Shown here in pieces: positions 44,783-55,318 of a DNA stretch of 64,000 nt (positions within the stretch are counted from its first letter, which is position 1; each line of letters starts with the position of its first letter). The position numbers were made by a program, and so were the translations under genes. The notes beneath the pieces were generated by a model. The model searched no databases, had not been told where the DNA came from, and was given only the letters and a program-made list of their open reading frames with translations. Location of the stretch: assembly GCA_016630955.3 (NCBI GenBank), contig CM049986.1, positions 496,001-560,000 of the forward strand, written 5' to 3'. Origin of the DNA: Didymella arachidicola (lineage: Eukaryota > Ascomycota > Dothideomycetes > Pleosporales > Didymellaceae).

Positions 44783-45883
44783 CTACGGTTTTTGTGTCAC
44801 CGAAGACTCGGTCTGCGGCACAAGCGGTTGTTCGCCCTTTGCAGCTGCTGTCGCAGCTCCGGCTATCTTCTTGCGCAAACCCTTCCGGGGCTTCAGCTCT
44901 AACCACCATGTCGTGCCGAAGTTGTACCTTTTGATGTTCACGACCTCAAGGCCGCTGTCCTGCACGATCTTCCCAATGTCTTTGTTCCACCAACACCCAT
45001 GCTCGTTGGCGTGGGCCGGTGCAGTCTTGTCCAGCAGGTTGTTGAGCCAGTCGTAATGCGACTTGCCGTGCTCCAGGAGCAGTATCTGCCCATCCTCGTT
45101 GGTGCATGCCTCGATATTCTGCAACAGTTTCACAGGCTCAGGCGTCGAGCAAAGGCCCATCGTCTCAATGACCGTGTCGTAGCCGTCTTGGGCGTCAAAG
45201 GGCGGTGTGATGGGGTCGAGAGCGGATTGCCGCTTGAAGAAGACGCGGCTGAAGTACTCCTTGTGCGTGTCGTTCCATTTCCGCCGCGCGACCTCCAGCA
45301 TGGGCGCGCTGCTGTCCAGCAAAGTCACGGTTGCGCATTGTTTCGTGTTGTAGTAGGCTATGTTCCTGCCTGTCCCCACGGCGACCTCCAGCACATGTCC
45401 TCGCGCCAGCTTAGCAAGCTTCTTGCGCTTCGAAGTAAGCAGTAGCAGCTTTTCTGAGGTATCGACCTTCTCGTCGTAGCCCTCAGCCTCCTTGTCGAAG
45501 CGATCTGTGAGGTCCGCTGGTAGGTCCTTGACGTCACCGTCGCGCGTCAACGAGACGTACAGCATCACGCCGTACATTCCCAGTCCGAATGCGACGGCTC
45601 CGACGCCAAACATGGGCCATTGTCTCCACCTCCGCAGTTTTGCCTGGTGCTTTTCTGAGGCCAATTGCTCGTCTGAGAGCCGCTGCAGGTCTCGTAACTT
45701 TGGCCGCGCAGCCCAGACTTTTCGAATCGCCTCCTCGGGTGTTTGCTTGGGATCTGGCTTCGACAGGTCGTATGGCGACTGTATCTGTTGGGTCGGTGCT
45801 CGTCTGTTCAGAGGAAGCGCGCGTCTGACTGGCACCGCCTTCATCGTCGGTGGTATCCGCGGCGGCTTCGGCATCTTCGCCAT
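44783..45883 (-). CDS. OMS1-like mitochondrial membrane methyltransferase
   Basis: This intronless gene encodes 366 aa from ATG 45883; an upstream in-frame ATG at 45985 would add 34 residues. The N-terminus is basic and Pro-rich, consistent with a mitochondrial presequence. One membrane segment follows ('WPMFGVGAVAFGLGMYGVMLYVSLT', about residues 86-110). The rest is a class I SAM-methyltransferase domain: 'GHVLEVAVGTGRNIAYY' (motif I), 'TVTLLDSSAPMLEVARRKW', 'YDTVIETMGLCSTPEPVKLLQNIEAC' and 'GQILLLEHGKSHYDWLNNLLDKTAPAHA'. This is the layout of yeast Oms1, an inner-membrane protein whose overexpression suppresses oxa1 mutations. Its substrate is not established. It is head-to-head with the FAD oxidase, 289 bp apart. 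Confidence 0.88.
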   Translation of the reverse strand: MAKMPKPPRIPPTMKAVPVRRALPLNRRAPTQQIQSPYDLSKPDPKQTPEEAIRKVWAARPKLRDLQRLSDEQLASEKHQAKLRRWRQWPMFGVGAVAFGLGMYGVMLYVSLTRDGDVKDLPADLTDRFDKEAEGYDEKVDTSEKLLLLTSKRKKLAKLARGHVLEVAVGTGRNIAYYNTKQCATVTLLDSSAPMLEVARRKWNDTHKEYFSRVFFKRQSALDPITPPFDAQDGYDTVIETMGLCSTPEPVKLLQNIEACTNEDGQILLLEHGKSHYDWLNNLLDKTAPAHANEHGCWWNKDIGKIVQDSGLEVVNIKRYNFGTTWWLELKPRKGLRKKIAGAATAAAKGEQPLVPQTESSVTQKP

Positions 45884-46172
45884 TGTGCGTGTGCTGTGTA
45901 TGACCGATGAGATGTGCAGGTCGAGTTCGACATGGAACATGGCTCTCGGATCGACCCTTTGCGGTCCGAGCTTGAGCCGCGCCACACCACGAGGCTGAAG
46001 CCGTCAACCGCCCTTTGCCGACGCGCCCTGCGACGACATCGGAGTAAAAGTTCGCTCACTGCACGAACAGGGCAGCAGAACTCCGCAATGTAGATTTCGC
46101 TGGACTGACTTTGCAATAAACCTCGTACTTCTCCATCACTGCGCGTGTTTGCTTTGAATTTCTTCTTGTGCA
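45884..46172. promoter_or_regulatory. Bidirectional promoter, OMS1-like gene and FAD oxidase
   Basis: Two start codons face apart across 289 bp, so both promoters must lie here or overlap the 5' ends. No specific factor site was identified. Confidence 0.6.
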
Positions 46173-47626
46173 ATGTCTTCCCCAGCATCTTTGTCGTCCG
46201 GGCCCAAGGTGCCCAAGTCCATCATAATTGTCGGAAGCGGCGCCTTTGGTCTCTCCACAGCATGGGCGCTCTGCAGGAACCCCGAATTCACGTACACCAC
46301 AATCACGGTAGTAGATCGCCAGACGTTCCCGACGCCCGATGGCTCCAGTGTATGTCGACATCTCTCGCTTGAGACTGCTTGCTCGAGCACGCGAGCACGC
46401 GAGCACGCAGGGCGATATGTCCCAAATAGGAAGCATAGCTGACCACAACACTGCAGATTGATACCTCGCGCATCATTCGCCCCGACTACGCCTCTGCTCC
46501 GTATAACCGTCTCGCAAACATCGCACTGGACCGATGGCGCACCGATTTTGCGCCCGAGGAGTACCATGAAACCGGTCTTGCTCTAACTGCATGGGGCAAG
46601 GAACAGAAGTACGTCCAGACCGCGCTGGAGAACGTCCGCAGAATTGGCACAGACAGAGTCGAGGTCACAGACTCGCCCGAAGAAATCCGCCGGGCGGCAG
46701 GCCTCGAGGGCAACGACGCCTGGGGCAATGGCAGCACAGGCTACGTGAACTGGAGCTCTGGGTGGGCCAATGCAGAGGGCGCCATGGTCTGGCTGCGCGA
46801 GAAAGTTGAGAAGATGAACCGCGTCAATTTTGTCGTAAACGGCGTTAAGAAGCTCCTCATCGACCACAACACAAACACAGTTTCCGGCGTGCGTCTCACC
46901 GACGACTCCGAACTGACTGCAGACCTCACCATCTTGGCCGCCGGTGCCTGGACAGCGTCCCTGATCGATCTTCGCGGAATCTGCAAAGCCACCGGCCAGG
47001 TCATCTGCTACATGCCCATCTCGGACGAAGAACAAAAGCGGCTGGGCAACAACCCGACGATCCTGAACCTCTCGCATGGCCTTTTCATCATCCCGCCATC
47101 CAATAACCTCCTCAAAGTTGCCCGCCATGGCCACGGTTACGTCAACCCAACCACAATCCCACATCCGGAGAGTACCGACCCCAGCGCAACAATAACAACA
47201 AGCCTTCCCTGGACCGCAGTCGACGATCCCTCCCAAGCCGTGCCCCAGGAAGGCCAGCGCGACCTGCGTGCCTTCCTCACCGCTGTGCACCCCTCCATCT
47301 CTGTGCCGAGCCGACCTTTCACAAAGAGCAAGATCTGCTGGTACACGGACACGCGCGATGGCGACTTCCTGATCGACTACCACTCCAAGTATACGGGGTT
47401 GTTTGTCGCAACCGGCGGGAGCGGGCACGGTTTCAAGTTTCTGCCGGTCATTGGCGATGCGATCCTGGAATGCGTGATGGGGCGCACGCCCAAGGATTTC
47501 GTGGGCAAATGGAATTGGCCCAAGGAGAGACTGGATGAGGAGAAGTGGCTGGGAGACGGGAGTCGCAGCGGGCCGGTGGGGTTGGTGCTTGAGGAGGAGA
47601 TGGCGAAGAGTCGGGGCAAGTTGTAG
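46173..47626 (+). CDS. FAD-dependent amine oxidase (sarcosine / fructosyl-amino-acid oxidase type)
   Basis: There are two exons, 46173-46349 and 46457-47626 (107-bp intron), giving 448 aa. The N-terminal Rossmann motif 'SIIIVGSGAFGLSTAWAL' binds FAD. 'LTILAAGAWTASLIDL' is the second FAD contact. 'KSKICWYTDTRDGDFLIDYHSKYTGLFVATGGSGHGFKFLPVIGDAI' (47327 onward) is characteristic of the monomeric sarcosine oxidase/pipecolate oxidase/fructosyl-amine oxidase group, and its Cys is the expected covalent flavin attachment site. These enzymes oxidise secondary amines or glycated amino acids with O2, giving H2O2. Which substrate is used cannot be decided here. No clear C-terminal SKL peroxisomal signal is present (ends RGKL). 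Confidence 0.9.
46384..46407. repeat. 8-bp tandem repeat in the FAD oxidase intron
   Basis: Three head-to-tail copies of GAGCACGC lie inside the 107-bp intron, which is about twice the length of most introns in the window. They probably reflect slippage expansion. Confidence 0.85.
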
Positions 47627-48186
47627 ATCGAGAGCTGAAGGAGTTGGACGGTGACGTCTTATTCCGAGAAGTTGTAGGAGTGTTTTGCATGTTATACCAA
47701 AGGTCAGGCATCTGTTAGCGATCATCACAGCTCGGCGCATTATTTTAGAATACGGACTATCTCACCTAATTTTTCGCATCGTATATTGAAACCGGAGCTT
47801 CACTGTTTGACTTCTCTCTAATCGTGACACCCAACGGGCACCTACTGCCAGCAATAGCAATTTACAAGGCATCGAGATCTGGTGCAAAGATTGCCACATG
47901 TGCGTCGACTGCAAGTTATTGTCATTTCTTCGAATCTCCAAGTACCCACGAAGGCCTTCAGGAGATCAAGCTCATCTGCCCATGACGACAACGGGAACCT
48001 TCCTCTTTGGGAAAGTTCGGCAAAAGTGTCGTTTGCGGAGGTGAATGTGCCAGAAATTCCGCTCTCTCCTGCGTGCGGAGTGCTCCAGCCCTGCAGGACT
48101 GAGGGCGCCACAAAAAGTTGCCCTGACGTCGTGATGCACGGAATCTCCCCGCGTCACACGCAACATCTCAAACGCTCACAACCACC
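47627..48186. other. Intergenic region
   Basis: The 3' flank of the FAD oxidase and the promoter of the PLP homeostasis gene. No other feature is supported. Confidence 0.6.
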
Positions 48187-49041
48187 ATGGCCGAAGAAAT
48201 GCACATCAACCCCCAACGCGCGAAGCAACTTACCGAGAACATTGCGGGCATCACATCGCGCATAAATGCCGCCAGCAAAACCGGACAGAATGTATGCACA
48301 TCACAACCCCAACTTCTACCAATGCTAACAGCCTAGGTCCGCCTCATCGCCGTCTCTAAACTAAAGCCCGCCAACGACATCCTCGCCTTGCACCAACCCC
48401 CGAACCCACTGCAAACTCACTTCGGAGAGAACTATGTCCAGGAACTCCTTGAGAAATCCAAGATCCTCCCCCGCTCCATCCGCTGGCACATGATCGGTGG
48501 CCTGCAGTCGAACAAATGCAAGCAGCTGGCCGAGCAGATCCCCAACCTGTGGTGTGTGAGCAGCGTCGACAGCGCGAAGAAAGCCAACGAGTTGGAAAAG
48601 GGACGGAGAGCGCTGCGCGAAAAGGATGATACCGCAGAGAAGCTGAGGGTCATGGTGCAGGTCAACACGAGCGGCGAGGAAGCAAAGTCTGGGGTTGAGC
48701 CCGGCGATGCGACGGAGCTATGCCGGCATGTTATCGACAAGTGCCCGAATCTCGAGCTGTTTGGATTGATGACCATTGGGGCTATTGCGAGGAGTAAGGA
48801 GACTACGCCTGAGAACGAGAATGAGGATTTTGTCAGTCTGAGGGATACGAGGGATAGGGTTGCGCAGGAGCTGGAGTTTGAGAAGGAGAAGCTGGAATTG
48901 AGTATGGGCATGAGTGCGGATTTCGAGGGCGCAATAAGAATGGGGAGTGATGAGGTGCGGGTTGGCAGTGACATCTTCGGGGAGAGGCCTGCAAAGGGGG
49001 ATGCGAAGATTAAGGAGGATGTCAAGGAAGAGAAGAGCTAG
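48187..49041 (+). CDS. Pyridoxal-phosphate homeostasis protein (YggS/PROSC/YBL036C family)
   Basis: There are two exons, 48187-48291 and 48337-49041 (45-bp intron), giving 269 aa. It is a fold-type III PLP-binding barrel without known catalysis that buffers free PLP. The PLP lysine is in 'VRLIAVSKLKPANDI', directly after the splice junction. Other conserved blocks are 'THFGENYVQELLEK', 'IRWHMIGGLQSNKCKQLA', 'VMVQVNTSGEEAKSGVEP', 'LELFGLMTIGAI' and the phosphate-binding C-terminus 'LSMGMSADFEGAIRMGSDEVRVGSDIFG'. The ATG has good context (ACC ATG G). The Lys/Glu-rich final 20 residues extend past the usual family end. Confidence 0.95.
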
Positions 49042-49538
49042 TTCAAGGCCAATCGAAAGAAGGAGGGACTTCGAATAGTGCGTGTGTTGTGGTGTGTGGC
49101 TTGTGCCATCGTTTGTCGCTCACTGTGGCGTTGCTGGGGTCGCTCCTGCCCAAGTTGCTCGGGCTGCGCTCACCTCACCTCAGCGTTGCAATGCGCCTTA
49201 ATTGCGTCTTTGTGCCTGCCGAGTAATCGTAAGCTCACGAGCTCTTCGCCAATAACGCTGTCTCTCAATCACCATATCCTACTCGCAGAGGTCTTCAGCA
49301 AAACCGACCTTGCACGTAGCATGGCGTATGTCATTGTTACTGATCCACTTCCAACTACTGACATCACTGCAGCATTACATTCCACCGCAATGACTACTGC
49401 CAAGTTTATCACACAGATCGCCGGTGGCGCCGGGCCACCGTCCAAAGCCCACCGTTGCCCGGCTACAATGGCACCGTATCCTACTATGTGCATCTGCGCC
49501 ACCCGCTGAATCTACACTGCACCGTTCCAGAGACCAAC
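49042..49538. other. Intergenic region upstream of the BTB gene
   Basis: Contains the 3' flank of the PLP protein gene and the BTB promoter. A frame running in from 49455 joins the BTB first exon but starts without a supported ATG. Confidence 0.55.
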
Positions 49539-50864
49539 ATGCGTCCAGATCCTGATACAAACTACGACAATAATCAAGGGGGCACTATCATCAGCACAAG
49601 CAATGGTAATGACCAGTCTCTCAAACTGAGCAAGAGTGAGCTTGTAGACTTCATCAATGAGCTCGTCGTCAACAATCGATCTGGAGTCTATCGAGTATTG
49701 CCACCAACGTCATCTCCGCATCCAGTCGTAACCTCGAAGCGACTTAGAGAGCAAAAGCAGCACGCAACGGCGTTCGCTTCAAGTGCACTTGCTGTTGAAT
49801 CTGCGGTTCACAATGCCGTAAGTACATTTGTTCTCGTTATCCGCATCGCACCGCCAGTGCACCGTTCCTTGTGATGTATACGATGGCATCTACTACATCC
49901 TATGGAAACGCCTACTGCCATCGACTAGCCCCAAATCTCTTGAGGACACAACTGATACTGTCTCAGAACAGCAATGCGACAGTACTTGGACCTGCAGCCA
50001 AGCGCCGAGCCCTGCCATCACTAGGTGGTCCAGCAGCTGGTAATGCTGGTCAAGTCGATAACGGTGGCTCACACAGCTTCAAGACTCCTACCGCTACACT
50101 GTGAGTAAGACAAGTCCGAGTGATATCCATCTCTGATAAGTCGCAGCCTCGAAGGCCCCGCTGTCGAAGTGAAAGTCTCCATGAAGACGGTCGAGAAGAG
50201 CTGGCATCTACCAATAGCTCTTCTGTCACACGTCTCACCCTACTTCAGAGCCGCAATAGAAGAAGTTCTGCGTGGCTACAGAGCATCGATCAAGCTGGAG
50301 GACTTCAATCCGGCAGCCTTTGCTACGTTCGTACAGTGGATATACTACGGTGCCTACAATCCGCAACTAGTGGCCGCTATACCCCCCATCGGGGATCATC
50401 ACATCGATGTCTGGATTCTGGGAGACAAATTAGAAGTTCCGGCATTTCAAGTTCTTGCCATGTCGCACATCTTCACGCAATTCACACGGTTTCACCGACC
50501 TCTGACTACCTCCTCAGTGCTTCGGGTACGCGCCAGGACGGATGTCGATGCTCCGCTGCGACTGTTCTTCCTTGATATCCTGGCCGAAAACTTCACAAAC
50601 CAAGAACGCGTTCAAGGTACATTGGAAAAGTGAGACATCGCCTTACACAAGCATCCGGATGCGCGGCTAGCCCTCCTAGGTAGATTTAGAGCTCGAAGCC
50701 CTTGTGTGACGTCGAGGGAGGATTACTCGGCTGCCAATGAGATACTAAGCACTGGCAGAGATGCTCGATCTGAGACAGCATTCGAAACAGGAAGTCTACA
50801 GCTCGACCTGTCAGCCTTGCCCAAGATCAAGTCAGAAATCAAGTTGGAGCCGGCGGAGTCATGA
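49539..50864 (+). CDS. BTB/POZ-domain protein (C-terminal exon uncertain)
   Basis: Exons are 49539-49817, 49967-50100, 50147-50629 and, proposed, 50684-50864 (introns 149, 46 and 54 bp), giving 358 aa. The N-terminal ~145 residues are disordered with a helix 'LSKSELVDFINELVVNN'. The BTB fold follows: 'VEVKVSMKTVEKSWHLPIALLSHVSPYFRAAIEE', 'IKLEDFNPAAFATFVQWIYYGAY' and 'DVWILGDKLEVPAFQVLAMSHI'. Fungal BTB proteins of this type often act as protein-interaction or Cullin-3 adaptor modules. Without the third intron, exon 3 runs into TGA 50631-50633 (299 aa). Yet the same frame continues open and protein-like for 76 more codons to TGA 50862-50864, ending 'LPKIKSEIKLEPAES', which contains SUMO-site-like KxE motifs. 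Donor GTGAGA at 50630 makes splicing plausible. Confidence 0.75.
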
Positions 50865-51393
50865 GTCAGGTCGCGGAGCAAGTCAGGACCCTTCAACTCA
50901 CTTATTCTGCCTAAATATGGTTATCATCGACCAGTATTACTGGTTCAGCGAAAATTCGTTCGTGAGCATGGTTCCTAGTAACTTCTACGGGCCGTATGTA
51001 AAATAACGCAAAACAGTGTGTCGGCATGAGCGCAGTCATTTGACGGTTGATCTAACTACTTGAACATCGGTACCTTAAGAGTACTGGCCACAGTACAGCC
51101 ACTTTGTGATAGGTCGAGAAGATCCACGAAGAAAAAATATCACGATGTCTGCTACTGCTTCATGTTCTCCAGTCCAGCCAGCTTCGCAGCCAAGTGCCCA
51201 TGTGTGCACACTGTGCTTTGTCACACACCGCAGCCCTCAATGTACCTTCACACACGGACAAACAATGCTGACCGCTGGCGACTATATAATGTTCCGTTCA
51301 CCCAGCCTACGTATAAAAATTATTTAAGAGCACATTCCACGAAAGAAACAAGAAAAATTGACAGAAAATCATCACATACAACTAACGTACAAC
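50865..51393. other. Intergenic, AT-rich lead-in to a transposon relic
   Basis: No supported frame. The last ~100 bp is A/T-rich and precedes the direct repeat at the edge of the pogo-type element. Confidence 0.55.
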
Positions 51394-51427
51394 ACGGGCG
51401 AGTGGACCACACGGGCGAGTGGACCAC
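51394..51427. repeat. 17-bp direct repeat at the 5' edge of the transposon relic
   Basis: Two perfect adjacent copies of ACGGGCGAGTGGACCAC, 40 bp before the transposase ATG. They are probably part of the element's subterminal repeats. I did not find the reverse complement downstream, so the 3' end appears lost. Confidence 0.75.
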
Positions 51428-51465
51428 TTTTGCCAAGACCCCACCAAAACCACCCCTTCACACCC

Positions 51466-52104
51466 ATGCCACTCCAACAAGCACAGTTTAATGCGTCAAA
51501 AGAGCGTCAGATACAGCTTGCGCTCCAAGCTCTTAAACAAGACGCGAAACTCTCAGAGCGACGCGCTGCAGATATCTACAGCGTCTCTCGAAGTACACTA
51601 CACCGACGACGCGCCGGACGACCTTCACGCATTGATACTATGGCCAACTCACAGAATCTGACCAATACTAAGGAGCAGGTGATTGTTACGCATATACTTG
51701 AGCTGTCTAAGCAAGGACAGCCTCCCCGGCTTGCAGATGTGACTGATATCGCCAATTCTCTGCGGAAAGAGCGCGGTTTGGCCCCTGTTGGCTCAAACTG
51801 GGCCAGCACGTTTGTTTCGCATCAGGAGGAGCTCAAAGTGGTGTTCAATCGCAAGTACGACTACAAACGAGCCCTCTGTGAGGATCCTGAGGTTATACAG
51901 GGCTGGTTTGACCTTGTAGCCAATACCAAAGCCAAGTATGGCATCCAGGACAACGACACGTACAACTTCGATGAGACAGGCTTCATGATGGGCTAGATAA
52001 GCCCAGGAGCAGTCGTCACAGCTTCAGAGAACTGTGGACGGGCAAAGGCAGTCCAGCCAGGCAATCGCGAGTGGGTAACGGTCATCCAGGGCTATTGTCA
52101 ATGA
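51466..52104 (+). mobile_element. Decayed pogo/Fot1-type DNA transposon (Tc1-mariner superfamily)
   Basis: A frame from ATG 51466 encodes the N-terminal part of a fungal pogo-type transposase. It has a psq-type helix-turn-helix ('LALQALKQDAKLSERRAADIYSVSRSTLHRR'), a CENP-B-like DNA-binding domain ('GSNWASTFVSHQEELKVVFNRKYDYKRA') and the start of the DDE catalytic domain ('YNFDETGFMMG', first Asp). A TAG at 51994-51996 follows directly. The frame then continues for 35 codons of recognisable DDE sequence ('AVVTASE', 'VQPGNREWVTVIQGY') to TGA 52102-52104, after which similarity fades. The remaining catalytic residues and the 3' inverted repeat are missing. The copy cannot move itself and is a relic. 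Confidence 0.85.
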
Positions 52105-52850
52105 CAGGGCAGCATGCAGCCTTAGGGTGCGCAGTACCTCACCAAGCAAAACTACTATCAGATCTCTGCTCTACCCTTACCCAGCGTTCATGAGCATGGA
52201 CAATCCAGACTCCTCATCACCCTCAAAGACCAAATGGAAGCACCTTATCACGCCCCTGATGATTGCAGTGCTTATGCAAGAAGCCGTTCGTTGTATGACC
52301 GTACAACAGCTGTATTCCCACGATATGCGGACCCTGTCCACCTTTATGCGTGCGTGCAAAGACGGCGTTCTTCCAGTAACACTCACTCCACTCACTCCAC
52401 TTGCCAAAGCGTAGGCTCAGATCTTGGTATACCGTATTATGCTAGTCTGTCCCCTGCTATGCCCGCTGCGTGAGACTATCCACTCTATTCTTAGATGCCT
52501 CCTAACTCATTATACACCCCTTTAATGAGCCGAAGCAAGATCTAGCTACTTCTTATTATATGCATCGGTTGCGATGTGCTCGATAAGTATGAGGACGTGG
52601 TAGGTCGGATGAGGGATCAACGGCGGATCTGCGGAGCTGTAGAGCGGCGCGATGAAATATTACTATAGCGTGCAAGCTTTCGCGTTAGCTATAGGTTGCG
52701 CGTTACACCTTATCTTGAAGTTGCACGATAACTGTATTAGAAGCTGGTTATGGTTGCGTTTCGATGCTGGGTGTGTTCGTTGACATAAGCTATGCGCCGG
52801 GGTCTTTAATCCTGAGCCAGGTATCCTAGAGCGCTTGGCAAGAGCACCGT

Positions 52851-52874
52851 ACAGCCACACAGCCACACAGCCAT
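52851..52874. repeat. 8-bp tandem repeat, three copies
   Basis: Three copies of ACAGCCAC (the last ends in T). It is a short simple repeat in the gene-free region. Confidence 0.8.
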
Positions 52875-53727
52875 AGGTCGCAGCAGCGGTAAATTACAGC
52901 TAAGCTACTTTAAGCTAGGTGTGCGGATCTTCCTTTTCTGGCACTTCTGGCAGGCAGGCTGGGAACTAGCACGGAAGCACGACACCCTCTCAAGCTCAAG
53001 CGCAGTGCTCGGGATAGGACGATGATATAGCAAGTTGCGATTTGACAGACTTTCGACAAGATGCATAAGCTTCTGACGCACCTACTGCTAGCCAAAGCGA
53101 GGCTGTCGCGTGGCGCTTATACTAAATTGTCGTATTGCACGGTACGTAGAGGCTATTTCTGAAAGACACCAGGAGAGAACAGACTGTGTAGCTCAAGGCT
53201 AATATTCCGAGAATATCTGTTCTTCTGGCTTATTATTGCGTTTGTTGTGTTGGGGTGTGTCTGCAGCGTCCCGCCACACAAGGTGTCCCGTGACGCAGGG
53301 ACGGACGTTACTGATCAAGGAATTCAGGCTGTGGTTGCTGAGAGTGTGGAAGTAGATATCTGAGGTATATGGCTGTGTAGGGAGTTTGCGGGGATAGTGC
53401 GTTGGACTTGCAGACTGTAGTCAAGAATGCGATCGTTATACATGGCGAGTTTGTGTCCTGGTATTTTTGCTTTAGGGGTCTGATGCTATCATCGCTGCAG
53501 GAATGTGGTGAATCACCTCTTATTCACGAACAGTATAAATTATGATAAGGCGGGTATTCTAAATGGCTACTGTTGTCTAGTTTAACAGAAGGAACAGTCT
53601 ACTTAACGCCCTGCAGGGCATAGACATGCATACTGCTGAACACTGACATAGCCGCCCGTACGTACAGATCAGCGTCCAGTCTTCTCTTGATGTTATTGTG
53701 CCGGATTGAAGACGGTTCGATTCTATT

Positions 53728-53777
53728 AACCCAAACCTAACCTAACCTTGACCCAACCTTGACCTAACCTGAACCCA
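53728..53777. repeat. Degenerate CCTAA/TTGACC telomere-like repeat
   Basis: About 50 bp of alternating AACCTAACC and AACCTTGACC(C) units, resembling degenerate interstitial telomeric sequence. The units are close to CCCTAA but imperfect, with a period near 11 bp in the second half. Confidence 0.65.
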
Positions 53778-54181
53778 TTTCCCAACCTGCTTAGTTACAG
53801 GGGCGGCCTCGATAGTTATATGCGTCAGTTAAGTCGAGTAAGTCACTCTGTTGGTAGGCTGCAGAGATCTTGTTGTCAGCCCAACTTTCCTGCACCATAA
53901 AACTTGCCAACTCACCTTATGCCTTGGCTCAACGACAATCACACTAGGATACTAATATCTATCAGCTTTTGGAAAATTACCCGCATTGGAATTTGGTCAT
54001 TGATTGTACTATAAGACAACGACTTTCCTGCGTATAGGTGGGGTCGCAGCCTCTGGTGAAAACAACGGAAAATGAAAGTCTGTGGCTAGATTAGACTCAG
54101 GAATGTCGCACTTCAAGTTTGTACTGCTAGCAGACATTGGTTTGGATTGCAAGCTGGATGAAATGATGCTAACATTCACTC

Positions 54182-55318
54182 TTATGCGCCGTTGGACTTC
54201 CCATCTGTCTCAGCGGCAACCTTCTGCGCGGCAGCCCTGGCCTGAGTCAACGACTCATGGATCAGCTTCGACAATCCCCACACATCAAACTGGACAGCGA
54301 TCGCTCGGAAGCCCTGCTGGATCAACATCGGTACCATCTCCACGCTCAACGCACCACTACCACACATTAGCCACAGCCAGACTCGTAGCAAAGAGGTACT
54401 CACCCAAAGATTGGTAGATCATTCGCGTGCGCAGCAGCTCCAAACTTGCCCATCGCCTTCGTAAATGTTGGATGAGGTTCGCCACCCAAAGCATTTGACA
54501 GATCCAGTCCGGCATCGATCATGTAGTCTCCGGGCCCGAACATCAGCGCACTCACTCCGGGTACTGCAGCGATCTCTTCAACATTCTCAACACCCTTCAC
54601 AGATTCGATCTGCGGAATGATGCAGACGTGGTTGTTGCTCGTGGCGACGTTGTAGTTGTCATTGGGATAGAGTGACGCGTCGCTGGTAAACTATCAGTAC
54701 GCTGCGTGGATGGATGGGTAGTCAAGTGATGACGTACCTGACACCAGGGGTAAACGTCCAGGGACTGAATGAGCGTTGACCAAGGGGTGCTATCGAGTGT
54801 TAGCCAAAACTTTTCGAGGAGGACTGAGCTGGAGACAGACGGTAGTACATCTCTTTGATTATATCCTTGACTTCTTGTGCGGACTCGACATGTGGTATTA
54901 TGATACCTGCTGCACCGGCATCGAGAGCGGTGGTGAGCGAGAGCTCATCATGCTTAGGCACGCGGACAATGACCAGAGCGCGGCCTTCAGAGTGGGCCTG
55001 CGCTGCGTGAATAGCACTTTCCTAGTGAGCCTCGATAACCGATATTGGCAAGGCCCTGACTCACTCGTGCAGCTCAAGCCTGTTGAACATGCCATGCTCA
55101 ACGTCTATCCAGATGAAGTCGGGCTTTGTGGATGCGAGAAGTTTAGTGACGAACGTGCTCGGGATACCGTGAGCAACGCCAAACAAGGTCTTTGCTGGGT
55201 CTGCTTGCGCATCCTTGAAAGCTTTCTTCAGATTCCCAGGGTACGTGAGCATAGCCGCACGGTAAGGTGCTTGAGCATGCAGATGCGGCTGCTCGCTGTA
55301 GGGCTTGTACTCGGTCAT
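54182..55318 (-). CDS. HpcH/HpaI-family aldolase
   Basis: There are five exons: 55318-55065, 55016-54841, 54789-54738, 54682-54404 and 54356-54182. Introns are 48, 51, 55 and 47 bp and the protein is 311 aa. Exon 3 is only 52 nt and is found only by joining 'YPPLGQRSFSPWTFTPGVS' to its neighbours. Class II pyruvate-dependent aldolase landmarks are 'KPDFIWIDVEHGMF' (substrate/metal region), 'VIVRVPKHDELSLTTALDAGAAGIIIPHVESAQEV', the metal-binding Glu in 'CIIPQIESVKGVENV', and 'ALMFGPGDYMIDAG' with the metal-binding Asp. Enzymes of this family cleave 2-keto-3-deoxy acids or 4-hydroxy-2-oxo acids to pyruvate and an aldehyde. The actual substrate is unknown. It is probably cytosolic. Confidence 0.9.

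Larger units (their letters stand above)
52105..54181. other. Gene-free, repeat-bearing region downstream of the transposon
   Basis: No frame with protein-like composition was found. A 95-codon frame at 52127-52414 may be a scrambled continuation of the element but does not match it. The region holds an 8-bp triplicate and a telomere-like repeat. It looks like decayed repetitive DNA; the family is not recognised. Confidence 0.55.
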
